NCBI GenBank assembly: GCA_009823505.1
Contig: VZQC01013826.1
Location: 287,509 to 351,508, forward strand
Length of the DNA: 64,000 nt
Origin: Rhizomys pruinosus
Taxonomy: Eukaryota; Chordata; Mammalia; Rodentia; Spalacidae
Direction of reading: 5' to 3'
Of this stretch, positions 11,797 to 21,663 are shown piece by piece (the first letter of the stretch is position 1; every line of letters starts with the position of its first letter). The notes under the pieces are model-generated. The model searched no databases, was not told where the DNA came from, and saw nothing but the letters and a program-made list of their open reading frames with translations. A program made the translations under genes and the position numbers.

Positions 11797-13485
11797 ATGA
11801 ATTTCTTTAGTGGGCTTGGTAGCCTCTGGAGCCAGCTCTCCAACCCAATGAAGCCTAGAGTTACTGAAGGCTCTCCTGGTGGCATGAAGAGGAATGATAA
11901 TCCTTGGTGCAGACTATTTGATCTAATTATGAAGATAGATCCATTTGACTCACCTAACTCACCTCTTGTGAGAAGCAAGGAATTTAGCGACTCTATATAT
12001 AAAACGTTCGAGAAATTGCAGAAAAATCAGGAAAATAATGATGTTGCCTTGTTGCTCCTAGCATGTCTGGATAAACTGTTAGACGAAAATATGGAGCTCG
12101 GTGATAAAAATGACCAGCTCCGGATTCGAAACAACAGTTTAAAGGTTTCCAAGTGTGCTCTGGAAGAGAATCTTCTCTCCAGCAGCCAAAGAGCTAAAGC
12201 AGCAGAAAATCAAGCTGGAGCCCTTATTATACGGTTGGCTGATTTACAACGCAAATTTAATTCCCAGCCACGAAAAGTGTCAGCAGTTAAAGTGAGAGCA
12301 CTGGTGGGGAAAGGGTGGAACCCTGAAACTTGGGATGGAGATGTGTGGGAGAACTATGATGATGAGGATTTTGAACCCTCGGATTCTGAGGGATTTTCTT
12401 TATCTGAGGAATTAACCTCCCCACCCTCAGCAGAGAATCCACACCCTGCAGATCCCTCCTCCCCACCCTTGCCTGAGGAAATTAATCCCCCCCTCCCAGT
12501 GGGAGCTGATGTCCCTCAGGGCCCAACAATTGTTGCCTCTAGACCTATAACCAGATTGAAGTCTAAGCAAGCCCCTCAAGGTGAGATAGAAAGTGTGGTC
12601 CACGAGGAGGTGCGATATACTACTAAAGAAATTAATGAGTTTGCTGATTCATTCCGGCAGAAGCCTAAGGAATATGTGTGGGAATGGATTTTAAGGGTGT
12701 GGGATAATGGTGGAAGGAATATAAAATTGGATCATACTGAGTTTATCGATATGAGCCCACTGAGTAGAGATTCTAGGTTTAACATGGAAGCTCGAGCAGT
12801 TAAAAAAGGTGTTAAAAGTTTATTTGAATGGTTGGCTGATGTATTTATTAAAACATGGCCTACTAACAGCGAGTTAGAGATGCCTGATATTCCTTGGCTT
12901 AGTATTGATGAAGGGATTGTGAGGGTCAGGCAGATGGGCATGCTCGAGTGGATTCGAAGTGTAAAACCACATTCTCCACAATATGAGGACCCAGAGGACA
13001 TGCCATTCACTGAATTTATAAGATGGAAAGTACTGAGAGAGACACCAGAACATTTGAAGAGCTTTGTTTTTGCTCTATTTCTTATGCCAGATCTTACAGT
13101 TAGAGAAGTTGTGGCTCGCTTGCATAAATTAAATGTACACGTAATAGGTCTAACAGGACCTCAGGGTAGGCGTCAGGTGGCAGCACTGAATCGCAGAAGG
13201 CCAGATGAGCGTAGTTACCGTAATTATCATAATGGGTGGCAAAGGCAAAACAATACCTATAATGGCATGACCCGAAATGATCTTTGGAACTGGCTAATTA
13301 ATCATGGTGTTCCCAGGAACCAAATACATAAGAAGCCTACTAAGTTTTTATTTGATCTGTATAAGCAGAAAAGCTCTAGAACGAATGACAGGAAGTCAAC
13401 ATTTGATTTTAGGAGTAGCGAATCCCGCCCAGTTGACCGGTTTCCAGACTTGAGACAGTTCACAGACCCAGAACCCCTTGAATGA
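11797..13485 (+). CDS. gag: ERV-L Gag polyprotein, 562 codons, open
   Basis: Structural polyprotein of the provirus. The ATG is the first after the primer site, 24 nt downstream of it. Residues about 60-150 are rich in charged and leucine residues and probably form a coiled coil. An acidic, proline-rich linker follows (about 180-250). The central capsid-like part (about 270-470) includes KEYVWEWILRVWDNGGRN. The basic tail (about 465-520) is rich in Arg, Asn and Tyr and probably binds RNA. I see no CCHC zinc knuckle. The frame closes with a TGA at 13483-13485 and pol follows in the same frame. The family assignment rests on LTR, primer site and pol context as well as on the Gag layout. Confidence 0.92.
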   Translation: MNFFSGLGSLWSQLSNPMKPRVTEGSPGGMKRNDNPWCRLFDLIMKIDPFDSPNSPLVRSKEFSDSIYKTFEKLQKNQENNDVALLLLACLDKLLDENMELGDKNDQLRIRNNSLKVSKCALEENLLSSSQRAKAAENQAGALIIRLADLQRKFNSQPRKVSAVKVRALVGKGWNPETWDGDVWENYDDEDFEPSDSEGFSLSEELTSPPSAENPHPADPSSPPLPEEINPPLPVGADVPQGPTIVASRPITRLKSKQAPQGEIESVVHEEVRYTTKEINEFADSFRQKPKEYVWEWILRVWDNGGRNIKLDHTEFIDMSPLSRDSRFNMEARAVKKGVKSLFEWLADVFIKTWPTNSELEMPDIPWLSIDEGIVRVRQMGMLEWIRSVKPHSPQYEDPEDMPFTEFIRWKVLRETPEHLKSFVFALFLMPDLTVREVVARLHKLNVHVIGLTGPQGRRQVAALNRRRPDERSYRNYHNGWQRQNNTYNGMTRNDLWNWLINHGVPRNQIHKKPTKFLFDLYKQKSSRTNDRKSTFDFRSSESRPVDRFPDLRQFTDPEPLE

Positions 13486-13503
13486 AGGGGTGGCCGGGTT
13501 CCA
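13483..13503 (+). other. In-frame gag-pol TGA junction (candidate readthrough site)
   Basis: Gag ends in TGA and the same frame stays open into protease. Six sense codons lie between the TGA and the first possible GTG. There is no ATG suited to start pol. The layout matches stop-codon readthrough, as in gammaretroviruses, rather than frameshifting. The downstream sequence is G-rich (AGGGGTGGCCGGG), but I could not draw a convincing pseudoknot. Confidence 0.65.
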
Positions 13504-16500
13504 GTGAGGAAGGACCTTGTCACAATACCAAAGAGTTATGCTGTTTGCCTTCCTCCTGTCCTTCCCCAGAGGGACCTGAGGCCTTTTACTAGGGTAACTG
13601 TACACTGGGGAAAAGGAAATAATCAGACTTTTCGAGGCCTATTGGATACTGGTTCTGAGTTGACACTGATCCCAGGAGACCCTAAAAAGCATTGTGGCCC
13701 TCCGGTTAAAGTAGGGGCCTATGGAGGTCAGGTGATAAATGGAGTTTTGGCTGAAGTCCGACTCACGGTGGGCCCAGTGGGTCCCAGAACGCATCCCGTA
13801 GTTATTTCCCCAGTCCCAGAATGTATAATTGGGATAGATATAATTAGAAATTGGCAGAATCCCCACATTGGTTCCCTGATCTGTGGAGTGAGGGCTATTA
13901 TGGTTGGAAAGGCCAAATGGAAACCATTGGTGTTGCCTCTACCAGGGAAAATAGTGAACCAAAAACAGTATCGTATCCCTGGAGGGATTGCGGAGATTAA
14001 TGCCACTATCAAGGATTTGAAAGATGCAGGGGTGGTGATTCCTACCACATCTCCATTTAACTCTCCAATTTGGCCTGTGCAAAAGACAGATGGATCATGG
14101 AGAATGACAGTTGACTATCGAAAACTCAACCAAGTAGTGACACCAATTGCAGCCGCTGTACCAGATGTGGTGTCCTTACTCGAGCAGATTAATATGTCTC
14201 CTGGTACCTGGTATGCAGCTATTGATCTGGCCAATGCTTTTTTCTCAATACCGGTTCATAAGGACCACCAGAAGCAATTTGCTTTCAGCTGGCAAGGCCA
14301 ACAGTATACCTTTACTGTCTTACCTCAGGGGTATGTTAACTCTCCAGCGTTGTGCCATAACTTAGTTAGAAGGGATCTTGATCGCCTGACTCTTCCACAA
14401 AATATCACACTGGTCCACTATATTGATGATGTTATGTTGATTGGACCCAGTGAACAGGAGGTAGCAGCTAGCCTAGACTTGTTGGTAAAGCATATGCGCA
14501 TGAGAGGATGGGAAATAAATCCAACTAAAATTCAAGGGCCATCTACCTCGGTGAAGTTTCTAGGAGTTCAGTGGTGTGGAGCATGCAGAGACATTCCTTC
14601 TAAGGTAAAGAATAAGTTGTTGCACCTGGCCCCTCCCTCCACCAAGAAAGAAGCACAACGTCTGGTGGGTCTTTTTGGATTCTGGAGGCAGCACATTCCT
14701 CATCTGGGTGTGTTACTACGACCCATATATCAGGTGACTCGTAAGGCAGCAAACTTTGAGTGGGGCTTGGAACAGGAAAAGGCTCTTCAACAGGTCCAGG
14801 CTGCGGTGCAGGCTGCTCTGCCCCTAGGGCCATATGATCCAGCAGACCCAATGGTGCTTGAGGTATCAGTGGCAGATAGAGATGCTGTCTGGAGTCTGTG
14901 GCAGGCTCCCATAGGGGAATCACAGCGGAGGCCCTTGGGATTTTGGAGCAAGGCTCTACCTTCATCTGCAAACAACTATTCTCCTTTTGAGAGACAGCTC
15001 TTAGCCTGCTATTGGGCCTTAGTGGAAACTGAACGTTTGACAATGGGCCACCAAGTCACCATGCGACCTGAGCTGCCCATCATGAGCTGGGTGTTATCTG
15101 ACCCACCAGACCATAAAGTAGGACGTGCACAGCAACAGTCCATTGTCAAATGGAAGTGGTACATACGGGACAGGGCCCGGGCAGGCCCTGAGGGCACAAG
15201 CAAGCTACATGAAGAAGTTGCCCAAATGCCTATGGTTCCCACTCCTGTTACAATGTCTCCTGGGCTTAAGCATGCACCTATGGCTTCATGGGGTTTGCCC
15301 TATGATCAGTTGACTGAGGAAGAGAAGACTAGGGCCTGGTTTACTGATGGTTCTGCACGCTATGCAGGCACCACCCAGAGGTGGACAGCTGCAGCATTAC
15401 AGCCAATTTCTGAAACAACCCTAAAGGACACTGGTGAAGGAAAGTCTTCACAGTGGGCAGAACTTCGGGCAGTGCACATGGTTGTGCATTTTGCCTGCAA
15501 GGAGAAATGGCCAGAGGTTCGATTATATACTGATTCATGGGCTGTAGCCAATGGTTTGGCTGGATGGTCAGGGACTTGGAAGGAGCATGACTGGAAAATT
15601 GGTGAGAAAGACATTTGGGGAAGAAGTATGTGGATAGAGCTCTCTGAATGGTCAAAGGATGTGAAGATACTTGTGTCTCATGTAAATGCTCATCAAAAGG
15701 TGATCTCAGCAGAGGATGAGTTTAATAATCAAGTAGATCGGATGACTCGTTCTGTGGATAGTCAGCCTCTTTCTCCAGCTATCCCTGTTGTTGCTCAATG
15801 GGCCCATGAACAAAGTGGTCATGGTGGCAGAGATGGAGGTTATGCATGGGCTCAACAGCATGGACTCCCACTCACTAAGGCTGATCTGGCTACAGCTGCT
15901 GCCGAGTGCCAGATTTGCCAACAGCAGAGACCAACATTGAGCCCCCGATATGGTGCTATTCCCCGGGGTGACCAGCCAGCAACCTGGTGGCAGGTTGACT
16001 ACATTGGACCACTTCCATCATGGAGGGGACAGCGTTTTGTTCTTACAGGAATAGATACTTATTCTGGTTATGGATTTGCCTTTCCTGCACGTAATGCTTC
16101 TGCCAAAACTACCATCCAGGGACTTACGGAATGCCTTATCCACCGTCATGGTATTCCTCACAGCATTGCTTCTGATCAAGGAACTCACTTCACAGCCAAA
16201 GAAGTGCGACTGTGGGCCCATGGTCATGGTATCCACTGGTCTTACCATGTTCCCCACCACCCAGAAGCAGCTGGCTTGATAGAACGATGGAATGGCCTCT
16301 TGAAGACACAGTTACAGCGCCAATTAGGTAGCAATACCCTGGAGGGCTGGGGCAAGGTTCTCCAGCAAGCAGTATATGCTTTGAATCAGCGTCCACTATA
16401 TGGTACTGTTTCTCCTATAGCCAGAATTCATGGGTCCAGGAACCAAGGGGTGGAAGTGGGAATGATTCCACTCACTATCACCCCTAGTGACCCAGTAGGA

Positions 16501-17034
16501 AAATTTTTGCTTCCTGTACCCACGACCTTGCGTTCTGCTGGTCTAGACGTTTTGGCTCCAATGGGGGGAGTGCTTTTGCCAGGAGATACAGCAAACGTTC
16601 TATTGAACTGGAAGCTAAGACTTCCCCCTGGCCACTTCGGGCTTCTACTGCCTTTAAGCCAACAGGCTAAGGAAGGAATAACAGTAGTAGGAGGAGTGAT
16701 TGATCCAGACTACCATGGGGAAATTGGACTTTTTCTCCACAATGGGGGCAAGGAAGATTATGTCTGGAAGGCAGGAGATGCTGTAGGGCGCCTTCTGGTG
16801 CTACCATGTCCTATGATTAAGGTCAATGGGAAACTCCAACAACCCAAACCAGACAGGACAATAAATGGCCCAGACCCTTCAGGGATGAAGGTATGGGTCA
16901 CTCCTCCAGGGAAAGAGCCAAGACCTGCAGAGGTGCTTGCTGATGGCGGAGGAAATACAGAATGGGTAGTAGAAGAAGGTAGTCATAAATATCAGCTGAA
17001 GCCACGGGACCAGTTGCAGAAACGTGGATTATAA
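13486..17034 (+). CDS. pol: ERV-L Pro-Pol polyprotein with C-terminal dUTPase, open
   Basis: The frame is open from just after the gag TGA to the TAA at 17032-17034. Using residue 1 at 13504: aspartic protease DTGS at 48-51; reverse transcriptase with YIDD at 306-309; RNase H with WFTDGS (Asp615) and YTDS; integrase HHCC zinc domain from His768 (H-x3-H... CQIC) and catalytic Asp832, Asp891 and Glu927, the last two spaced by 35 residues (DD35E); then dUTPase. The dUTPase keeps AGLDV and [10 protein letters not shown], but the usual GRSS motif reads PLSQQ and the glycine-rich last motif is not evident, so enzyme activity is doubtful. A dUTPase after integrase is typical of ERV-L. No frameshift or stop was seen. 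Confidence 0.94.
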   Translation, partial: RGGRVPVRKDLVTIPKSYAVCLPPVLPQRDLRPFTRVTVHWGKGNNQTFRGLLDTGSELTLIPGDPKKHCGPPVKVGAYGGQVINGVLAEVRLTVGPVGPRTHPVVISPVPECIIGIDIIRNWQNPHIGSLICGVRAIMVGKAKWKPLVLPLPGKIVNQKQYRIPGGIAEINATIKDLKDAGVVIPTTSPFNSPIWPVQKTDGSWRMTVDYRKLNQVVTPIAAAVPDVVSLLEQINMSPGTWYAAIDLANAFFSIPVHKDHQKQFAFSWQGQQYTFTVLPQGYVNSPALCHNLVRRDLDRLTLPQNITLVHYIDDVMLIGPSEQEVAASLDLLVKHMRMRGWEINPTKIQGPSTSVKFLGVQWCGACRDIPSKVKNKLLHLAPPSTKKEAQRLVGLFGFWRQHIPHLGVLLRPIYQVTRKAANFEWGLEQEKALQQVQAAVQAALPLGPYDPADPMVLEVSVADRDAVWSLWQAPIGESQRRPLGFWSKALPSSANNYSPFERQLLACYWALVETERLTMGHQVTMRPELPIMSWVLSDPPDHKVGRAQQQSIVKWKWYIRDRARAGPEGTSKLHEEVAQMPMVPTPVTMSPGLKHAPMASWGLPYDQLTEEEKTRAWFTDGSARYAGTTQRWTAAALQPISETTLKDTGEGKSSQWAELRAVHMVVHFACKEKWPEVRLYTDSWAVANGLAGWSGTWKEHDWKIGEKDIWGRSMWIELSEWSKDVKILVSHVNAHQKVISAEDEFNNQVDRMTRSVDSQPLSPAIPVVAQWAHEQSGHGGRDGGYAWAQQHGLPLTKADLATAAAECQICQQQRPTLSPRYGAIPRGDQPATWWQVDYIGPLPSWRGQRFVLTGIDTYSGYGFAFPARNASAKTTIQGLTECLIHRHGIPHSIASDQGTHFTAKEVRLWAHGHGIHWSYHVPHHPEAAGLIERWNGLLKTQLQRQLGSNTLEGWGKVLQQAVYALNQRPLYGTVSPIARIHGSRNQGVEVGMIPLTITPSDPVGKFLLPVPTTLRSAGLDVLAPMGGVLLPGDTANVLLNWKLRLPPGHFGLLLPLSQQAKEGITVVGGVIDPDYHGEIGLFLHNGGKEDYVWKAGDAVGRLLVLPCPMIKVNGKLQQPKPDRTINGPDPSGMKVWVTPPGKEPRPAEVLADGGGNTEWVVEEGSHKYQLKPRDQLQKRGL

Positions 17035-17036
17035 TA

Positions 17037-17368
17037 GATATTAACCTTCGTCCTATTTGGTTAAGAATGTGCTTGTTTATATATGTATATATATATATGT
17101 ATATATGTATGTATATTAAGTGGATACTTGTGTTCCCCTTTGAATGTGCAACTGAGATATGTGTTAAGTGTTGTCATATTTAGGTTATTAGATACTGAAG
17201 GACTAAGTTCTTCTCAAGGACATTACCACCTACTCTAAGATATAATGCTTTGCTATTGCACATGAGATACTTATAACATGTTAGGTGGAATTATGACCCT
17301 GCCATCGTTTGCAATTGACATTTAAGCAGAGGCTATTTATTGGGTGTCAAGTTGACAAGGGGTGGACT
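17037..17368 (+). other. ERV-L 3' noncoding region and polypurine tract
   Basis: About 330 bp between the pol stop and the 3' LTR hold an AT-rich TATATG run (17078-17116) and no env. The segment ends in a purine tract (ACAAGGGGTGGA, about 17355-17366) next to the LTR, fitting plus-strand priming. Confidence 0.8.
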
Positions 17369-17836
17369 TGTCATGGTTAATCCTGGGTGTCAACTTGACT
17401 GGACTAAGGAACAAATAAGAGAAAAGGGTCTTCTGATTGGACCACCTCAACCCGGATGGCCCACCCCAAATGTGGGTGTTACCTTCTGCCGGCAGGCAGT
17501 ATTTAAGGCCACGGCAGCGGGAGCTGGTCCCTTTTCCTTCTTCCTGCGGCTTGCCTCTCTCTCATCTGGTGAGTTTGCCTTGCTGCTGTGATCAACCTTT
17601 CGGATCCCAGCGTGTACCGAGACTGGCAGATCTCCTGGAATCCATTCGGGCCTTCAGCACTAGACTGGGACTCCTGAGACATACAGCCTTGCGGACTGAG
17701 CGGTTCCCTGGATTCCCAGCCTCTCCAGTTCGGCGCTACTGTTGAGCTCCGTCACGTGAGCAAATCAATAAATTATATATAGTTATATAAACTCATCCTG
17801 TTGCTTCTGTTTCTTTAGAGAACCCTGACTAATACA
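17369..17836 (+). promoter_or_regulatory. ERV-L 3' LTR, sense to and upstream of KCNK16
   Basis: 468 bp, TGTCATGG to AATACA, with a TATA-like TATTTAAGG near 17509, AATAAA near 17767 and a strong splice donor (CATCTGGTGAGTTT, GT at 17569-17570). It ends 1.57 kb before the KCNK16 start codon in the same orientation. In mouse, MERVL LTRs drive two-cell-stage chimeric transcripts. Such use here is inference. Confidence 0.85.
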
Positions 17837-18030
17837 CTCAGTTAGTAGAGTGCTTGCCTACAGGCACAAGCTCTCGGTAAGATCCCAGCATCATACAAAT
17901 CAAGCATGGTGGTACACACCTGTAATCCCATCACAAGAGAGGTGGAGGCAGGAAGATTAACCATCCTCAGCTACGTGGTAAGTTCAAGGTCATTTTAGGT
18001 CTCGTGAGACCTGGTCTTCAAAGAAAAAGA
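17837..18030 (+). repeat. Right part of the split ID/B1 composite SINE
   Basis: The sequence continues the SINE broken at 11286: the ID-like head (GTTAGTAGAGTGCTTGCCTA) is followed by a B1-like body (CATGGTGGTACACACCTGTAATCCC) and an AAAGAAAAAGAAGG tail. This gives a B4-like composite. Confidence 0.75.
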
Positions 18031-18039
18031 AGGAAGGAG

Positions 18040-18600
18040 ACTGGAGAGTGGCTCAGTGATTAAAAGCCCTTGATGTTCTTGCAGAGGACCAGAGTTCAGT
18101 TCCCAGCACCCGCACCAAGCATCTCACGACACCAAGATATCTGAGATCTGACGCCCTCTTCTGGCCTTTGTGGGCACCTGTACACATTTGCCATACATTC
18201 ACACAAACACACACCCATGCATATAAATGCAAAGTGGAGGATATAGCAGGGTGTGATGGCATAGGCAGTGGCAGGCCGAGCTCTGTGAGTTCAAGGCCAG
18301 CCTGGTCTACAAGGTGAGTTCCAGGACAGCTGTGGCTACAGGGAGACCCTGTCTCAAAAAAGACCCCCCCAAAAAGTGGATATAGGGCTGGATAAATGGC
18401 TCAGCAGTTAAGAGCACTGCCTGTTCTTACAGAAGACCCAGGTTCGAATCCCAGCACCCATATGGTGGCTAACAACTGTCAGTAACTCCAATTCCAGGGC
18501 ATCCAATGCCCTCTTCCATCCTCTGTGGTGCACTTATACACACACACAAGCATAACATTCATACAAATAAAATAAAAATAAAATTAAAAAAATAAAAGTG
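18040..18600 (+). repeat. Three SINEs in a row: B2, truncated B1, B2
   Basis: A B2 lies at about 18038-18235, a 5'-truncated B1 at about 18248-18376 (TTCAAGGCCAGCCTGGTCTA), and a second B2 at about 18385-18600 (GGGCTGGATAAATGGCTCAG) ending in an AAATAAAATAAAAA tail. Confidence 0.85.
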
Positions 18601-18639
18601 GATATCAAAAGTAAATGTAAATAGTAGGTCGTGTGAACT

Positions 18640-19409
18640 AGTACACATAATCTCAATAAAGCTGTTGATTACATCAAGATGAAGAGAGGGGGCGCTGTGG
18701 CTCCACCAGCCAGAGAGGAGAGCCACCAACACCCTGTGAGGTAGAGAAGCTCCTGGCCTCAGTCTCGTTCACAGTTTCGGCTCCTAAGCACAGCATCCTC
18801 CAGGTAACCTGCTCCAGGGTCTCAGCCGAGAGACCATCTCCCGAGGTGATGCTACCAAGGCTTTGCTCCCATTCATCAGCACCACCACCTGATGCTGCTG
18901 CTGAGCAAGGCTGACATCTATTTGTTTACTCTGCTCTGATTTGTCATCCAGTTTACTCATCCTCGGGTTCCCCCAATAGGCAGGTCAACCCTCTTCATCC
19001 AGTCCACACTTTTAAGAGGCTTCCCTGAAACCTTCTCTGGAGCCTTCCCTGGAAACCTTCTCTGGGGCTGCCAAGAGCCTGGTTAAGGCCCCACAGAGTG
19101 GGCACCCCTATCAGATTTGTCCCAAAGACATCCGCCATGCTTGGAGGCAGAGGATGAGTTCAGATGAGCTTAAGAAAAGCGGGTAGGTGTCTGTGAGGCC
19201 CCTGGGCATTTGCTGCCTTGTTACTGTGCATGGAAAAACAAGGCCGGGTGGGGGATGGCAGGCCTGTTTGCACACTGCACTGTTCAAACAGACTCCCCTG
19301 CCTCAGACACCTGTGCGGTGGAGGACAGCAGACGGGACCCGGGGCTCTCAGCTCTTCCCACGTCTCCCCACAGCCACCTTGACAGGCCCTGTGGGGTTGT
19401 GGCTGCACC
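18640..19409 (+). promoter_or_regulatory. KCNK16 5' flanking region
   Basis: Repeat-free sequence between the SINE cluster and the KCNK16 start. It includes a FOXA-type core in CTATTTGTTTACTCTG (about 18917-18932) and TGATTTGTCATCC nearby. No CpG island and no clear TATA box were seen. The promoter and 5' UTR most likely lie here, but the transcription start cannot be placed. Confidence 0.4.
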
Positions 19410-20912
19410 ATGCCCCGTGCTGGGTTCTGCAGCTGCTGGGGTGGCCGGGTACTGCCCCTACTGCTGGCCTATGTCTGCTATCTGATGCTCGGGGCCACTG
19501 TCTTCCGGCTGCTGGAGAAGCAGGCAGAGGCTCAGTCCAGGGACCAGTTTCAGCTGGAAAAGCTGCGCTTCTTAGAGAACTACACCTGCCTGGACCAGCA
19601 GGCCTTGGAACAGTTCGTACAGGTGAGGGAGTGGGGTGGGGTAGGGTGGGATAGGAGGAATGGGGAGGTGGGTGAAGGGGGCTCATGGCAGGTGCAGAGC
19701 CACTACCCAAGGCTGATCCCTGTTTGGAAGCAGTGTGCAATGGCTGGGAACTAGAGCCTGGTGCGACCAGTCCAGATGTCCTGACTCTCAGATCTACAGC
19801 TAGGTCGCTATGTAACTTGGATCAAATCACTTAGCCTGAAATTCCTCATCAGTAAGGTAAAGAGAAAAGGTATATCTGGGGGTAAGGAGACAGCTAGTCA
19901 GTAAAGTGCTTGCTGCACAAGTATGAGGCTGAGTTCCGTTCCCAGAACCCACATAAAAAAGCCAGCCATGGTAGTGTATGCTTATATTCCCAGCACTGGG
20001 GAGGCGAAGATGGGTGGCTCCCTGGAGCTCTCTGGCTAGCCTGCCTTGTGAACTGGACAAGCCTCTGGCTGATAACAGATCTCGTTCAGTAAACAAGGTG
20101 AGAGGCTGAAGAGATGGCTCAGCGAGTAACAGTTCTTACTCTGGAAGCGTGCGACCTGAGTTTGAATTCCTGGCACCCATTAAAAAGCTGGGCATGGCTG
20201 CAGGGGGATGGCTATGCAGCCTGGTTGGGTATGCCTGTGATCCAAGTAGTGGGGACAGGTGGATCCAGAGAGCTCACTGACCAGGCCAGACCAGCCTAAT
20301 CAACACAGAAAGCTTCCTGTTCGCTGGGCTTGGTGGCGCATGCCTTTAATCCTAGCACTTGGGAGGCAGAGACAGGCAGATCTTTGTGAGTTCAAGGCCA
20401 GCCTGGTCTACAGAGTGAGTTCCAGGACAGCTAGGGCTACAGGGAGACCCTGTCTCAGAAAGACCAAAAAAAAAAAAAGAGCTTCCTGTTCAGTGAGAGA
20501 CCCTGTCTCAAGATAGTGAGTGAATAGCAATAGAGAGATGCCAGTTTGCCTCTGCATGTTCCAACATGGATGTGATGTGTGTGTGTGTGTGTGTATGTGC
20601 CAGACACACACATACACACACAAATAAATAATTTTTTTATTTTATGTGTATAAGTGTTTTTCTTGCATTTGTGTAAGTACACCCCTCCATGCAATGTCTG
20701 CAGAGGCCAGAAGATAGCATCGGATCCCCTAGAACTGGAGTTAAGGAGAGTTGTTAGCCATCACGTGGGTGCTCCAGTCCTCTGCACAAACAGCCAGTGC
20801 TTTTAACCACAGAGCCATCTCTCCAGCCCCAAATAAATAAGTTTTCTAAAAACAACCAAGGTGGGTGGTTCCCGAGTAATGACTTGAAGCTGACCCCTGG
20901 CCTTCACATGTG

Positions 20913-20948
<36 letters not shown>

Positions 20949-21620
20949 TACCTGCATACACACAGAGAAAGAAAACATGTATCCATGCTCTAGATGTTTC
21001 ACAGCAGGTTCGAAGCCCTCTTTGAGCTGCGTGATGAAGGTGAACTGTCAGTTATCAACACTCTAGAAATTTCCTCTTCCTCCACTCACCACTCCCCAGG
21101 GCTGCTGTTCCATCTGCTGGCTCCCAGCGTGTGTCCCTGGGTGGAGACACAGATAAAGGGCCACACCAGCTGTCATGCTGCTCTCGCTCCCTTGGAGCCT
21201 GACCAGCGGGGAACCGGCAGGTGGATGAAGTCTGCCAACATGGCGCCTGGGGCTGCTCTCACTGACACCCCCTCCCCCCGCCCCTCCTGCCTCCCTCTCT
21301 CTCAGGAACAAAGCAAAAGCAGGTGTCACAGGGAAAGGAGAATACACTGGAAACACTAAGTAGAGCAGGTGACATCGGTTGCTGCAAAGGAGCAGATCAA
21401 GCGTAGAATCCACATAGTGACAACTGGCCTTTATTGAGTATTTCCAATGTGTATTAAGGGGCGGGGACCAGAACTCTGGTTCATAACCTAGGGGTGAGCC
21501 CTTTATAGATGTTTTCTCCCAATTGCTTATTACGATCAGTATCTCCAGCTTGCAGATGGAAGCTGAGCCCAGAGTGGTGCAGGGGTTACCCAAGGCCATA
21601 GTTGTTGGCTAAGGCAGAAC

Positions 21621-21663
<43 letters not shown>

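Larger units (their letters stand above)
11287..17836 (+). mobile_element. Full-length ERV-L (MERVL-type) provirus with open gag and pol
   Basis: A class III endogenous retrovirus of 6.55 kb. Order: 5' LTR (11287-11752), tRNA-Leu primer site, gag, in-frame TGA, pro-pol with C-terminal dUTPase, polypurine tract, 3' LTR (17369-17836). There is no env, as is normal for ERV-L. Flanks carry a perfect 5-bp CTCAG duplication. The two LTRs differ at roughly 16 positions plus a 2-bp indel by my eye count (3-4 %), so the insertion is young but not brand new. Both coding frames are unbroken along their whole length. It sits within an older SINE, in the same direction as KCNK16. Confidence 0.95.
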
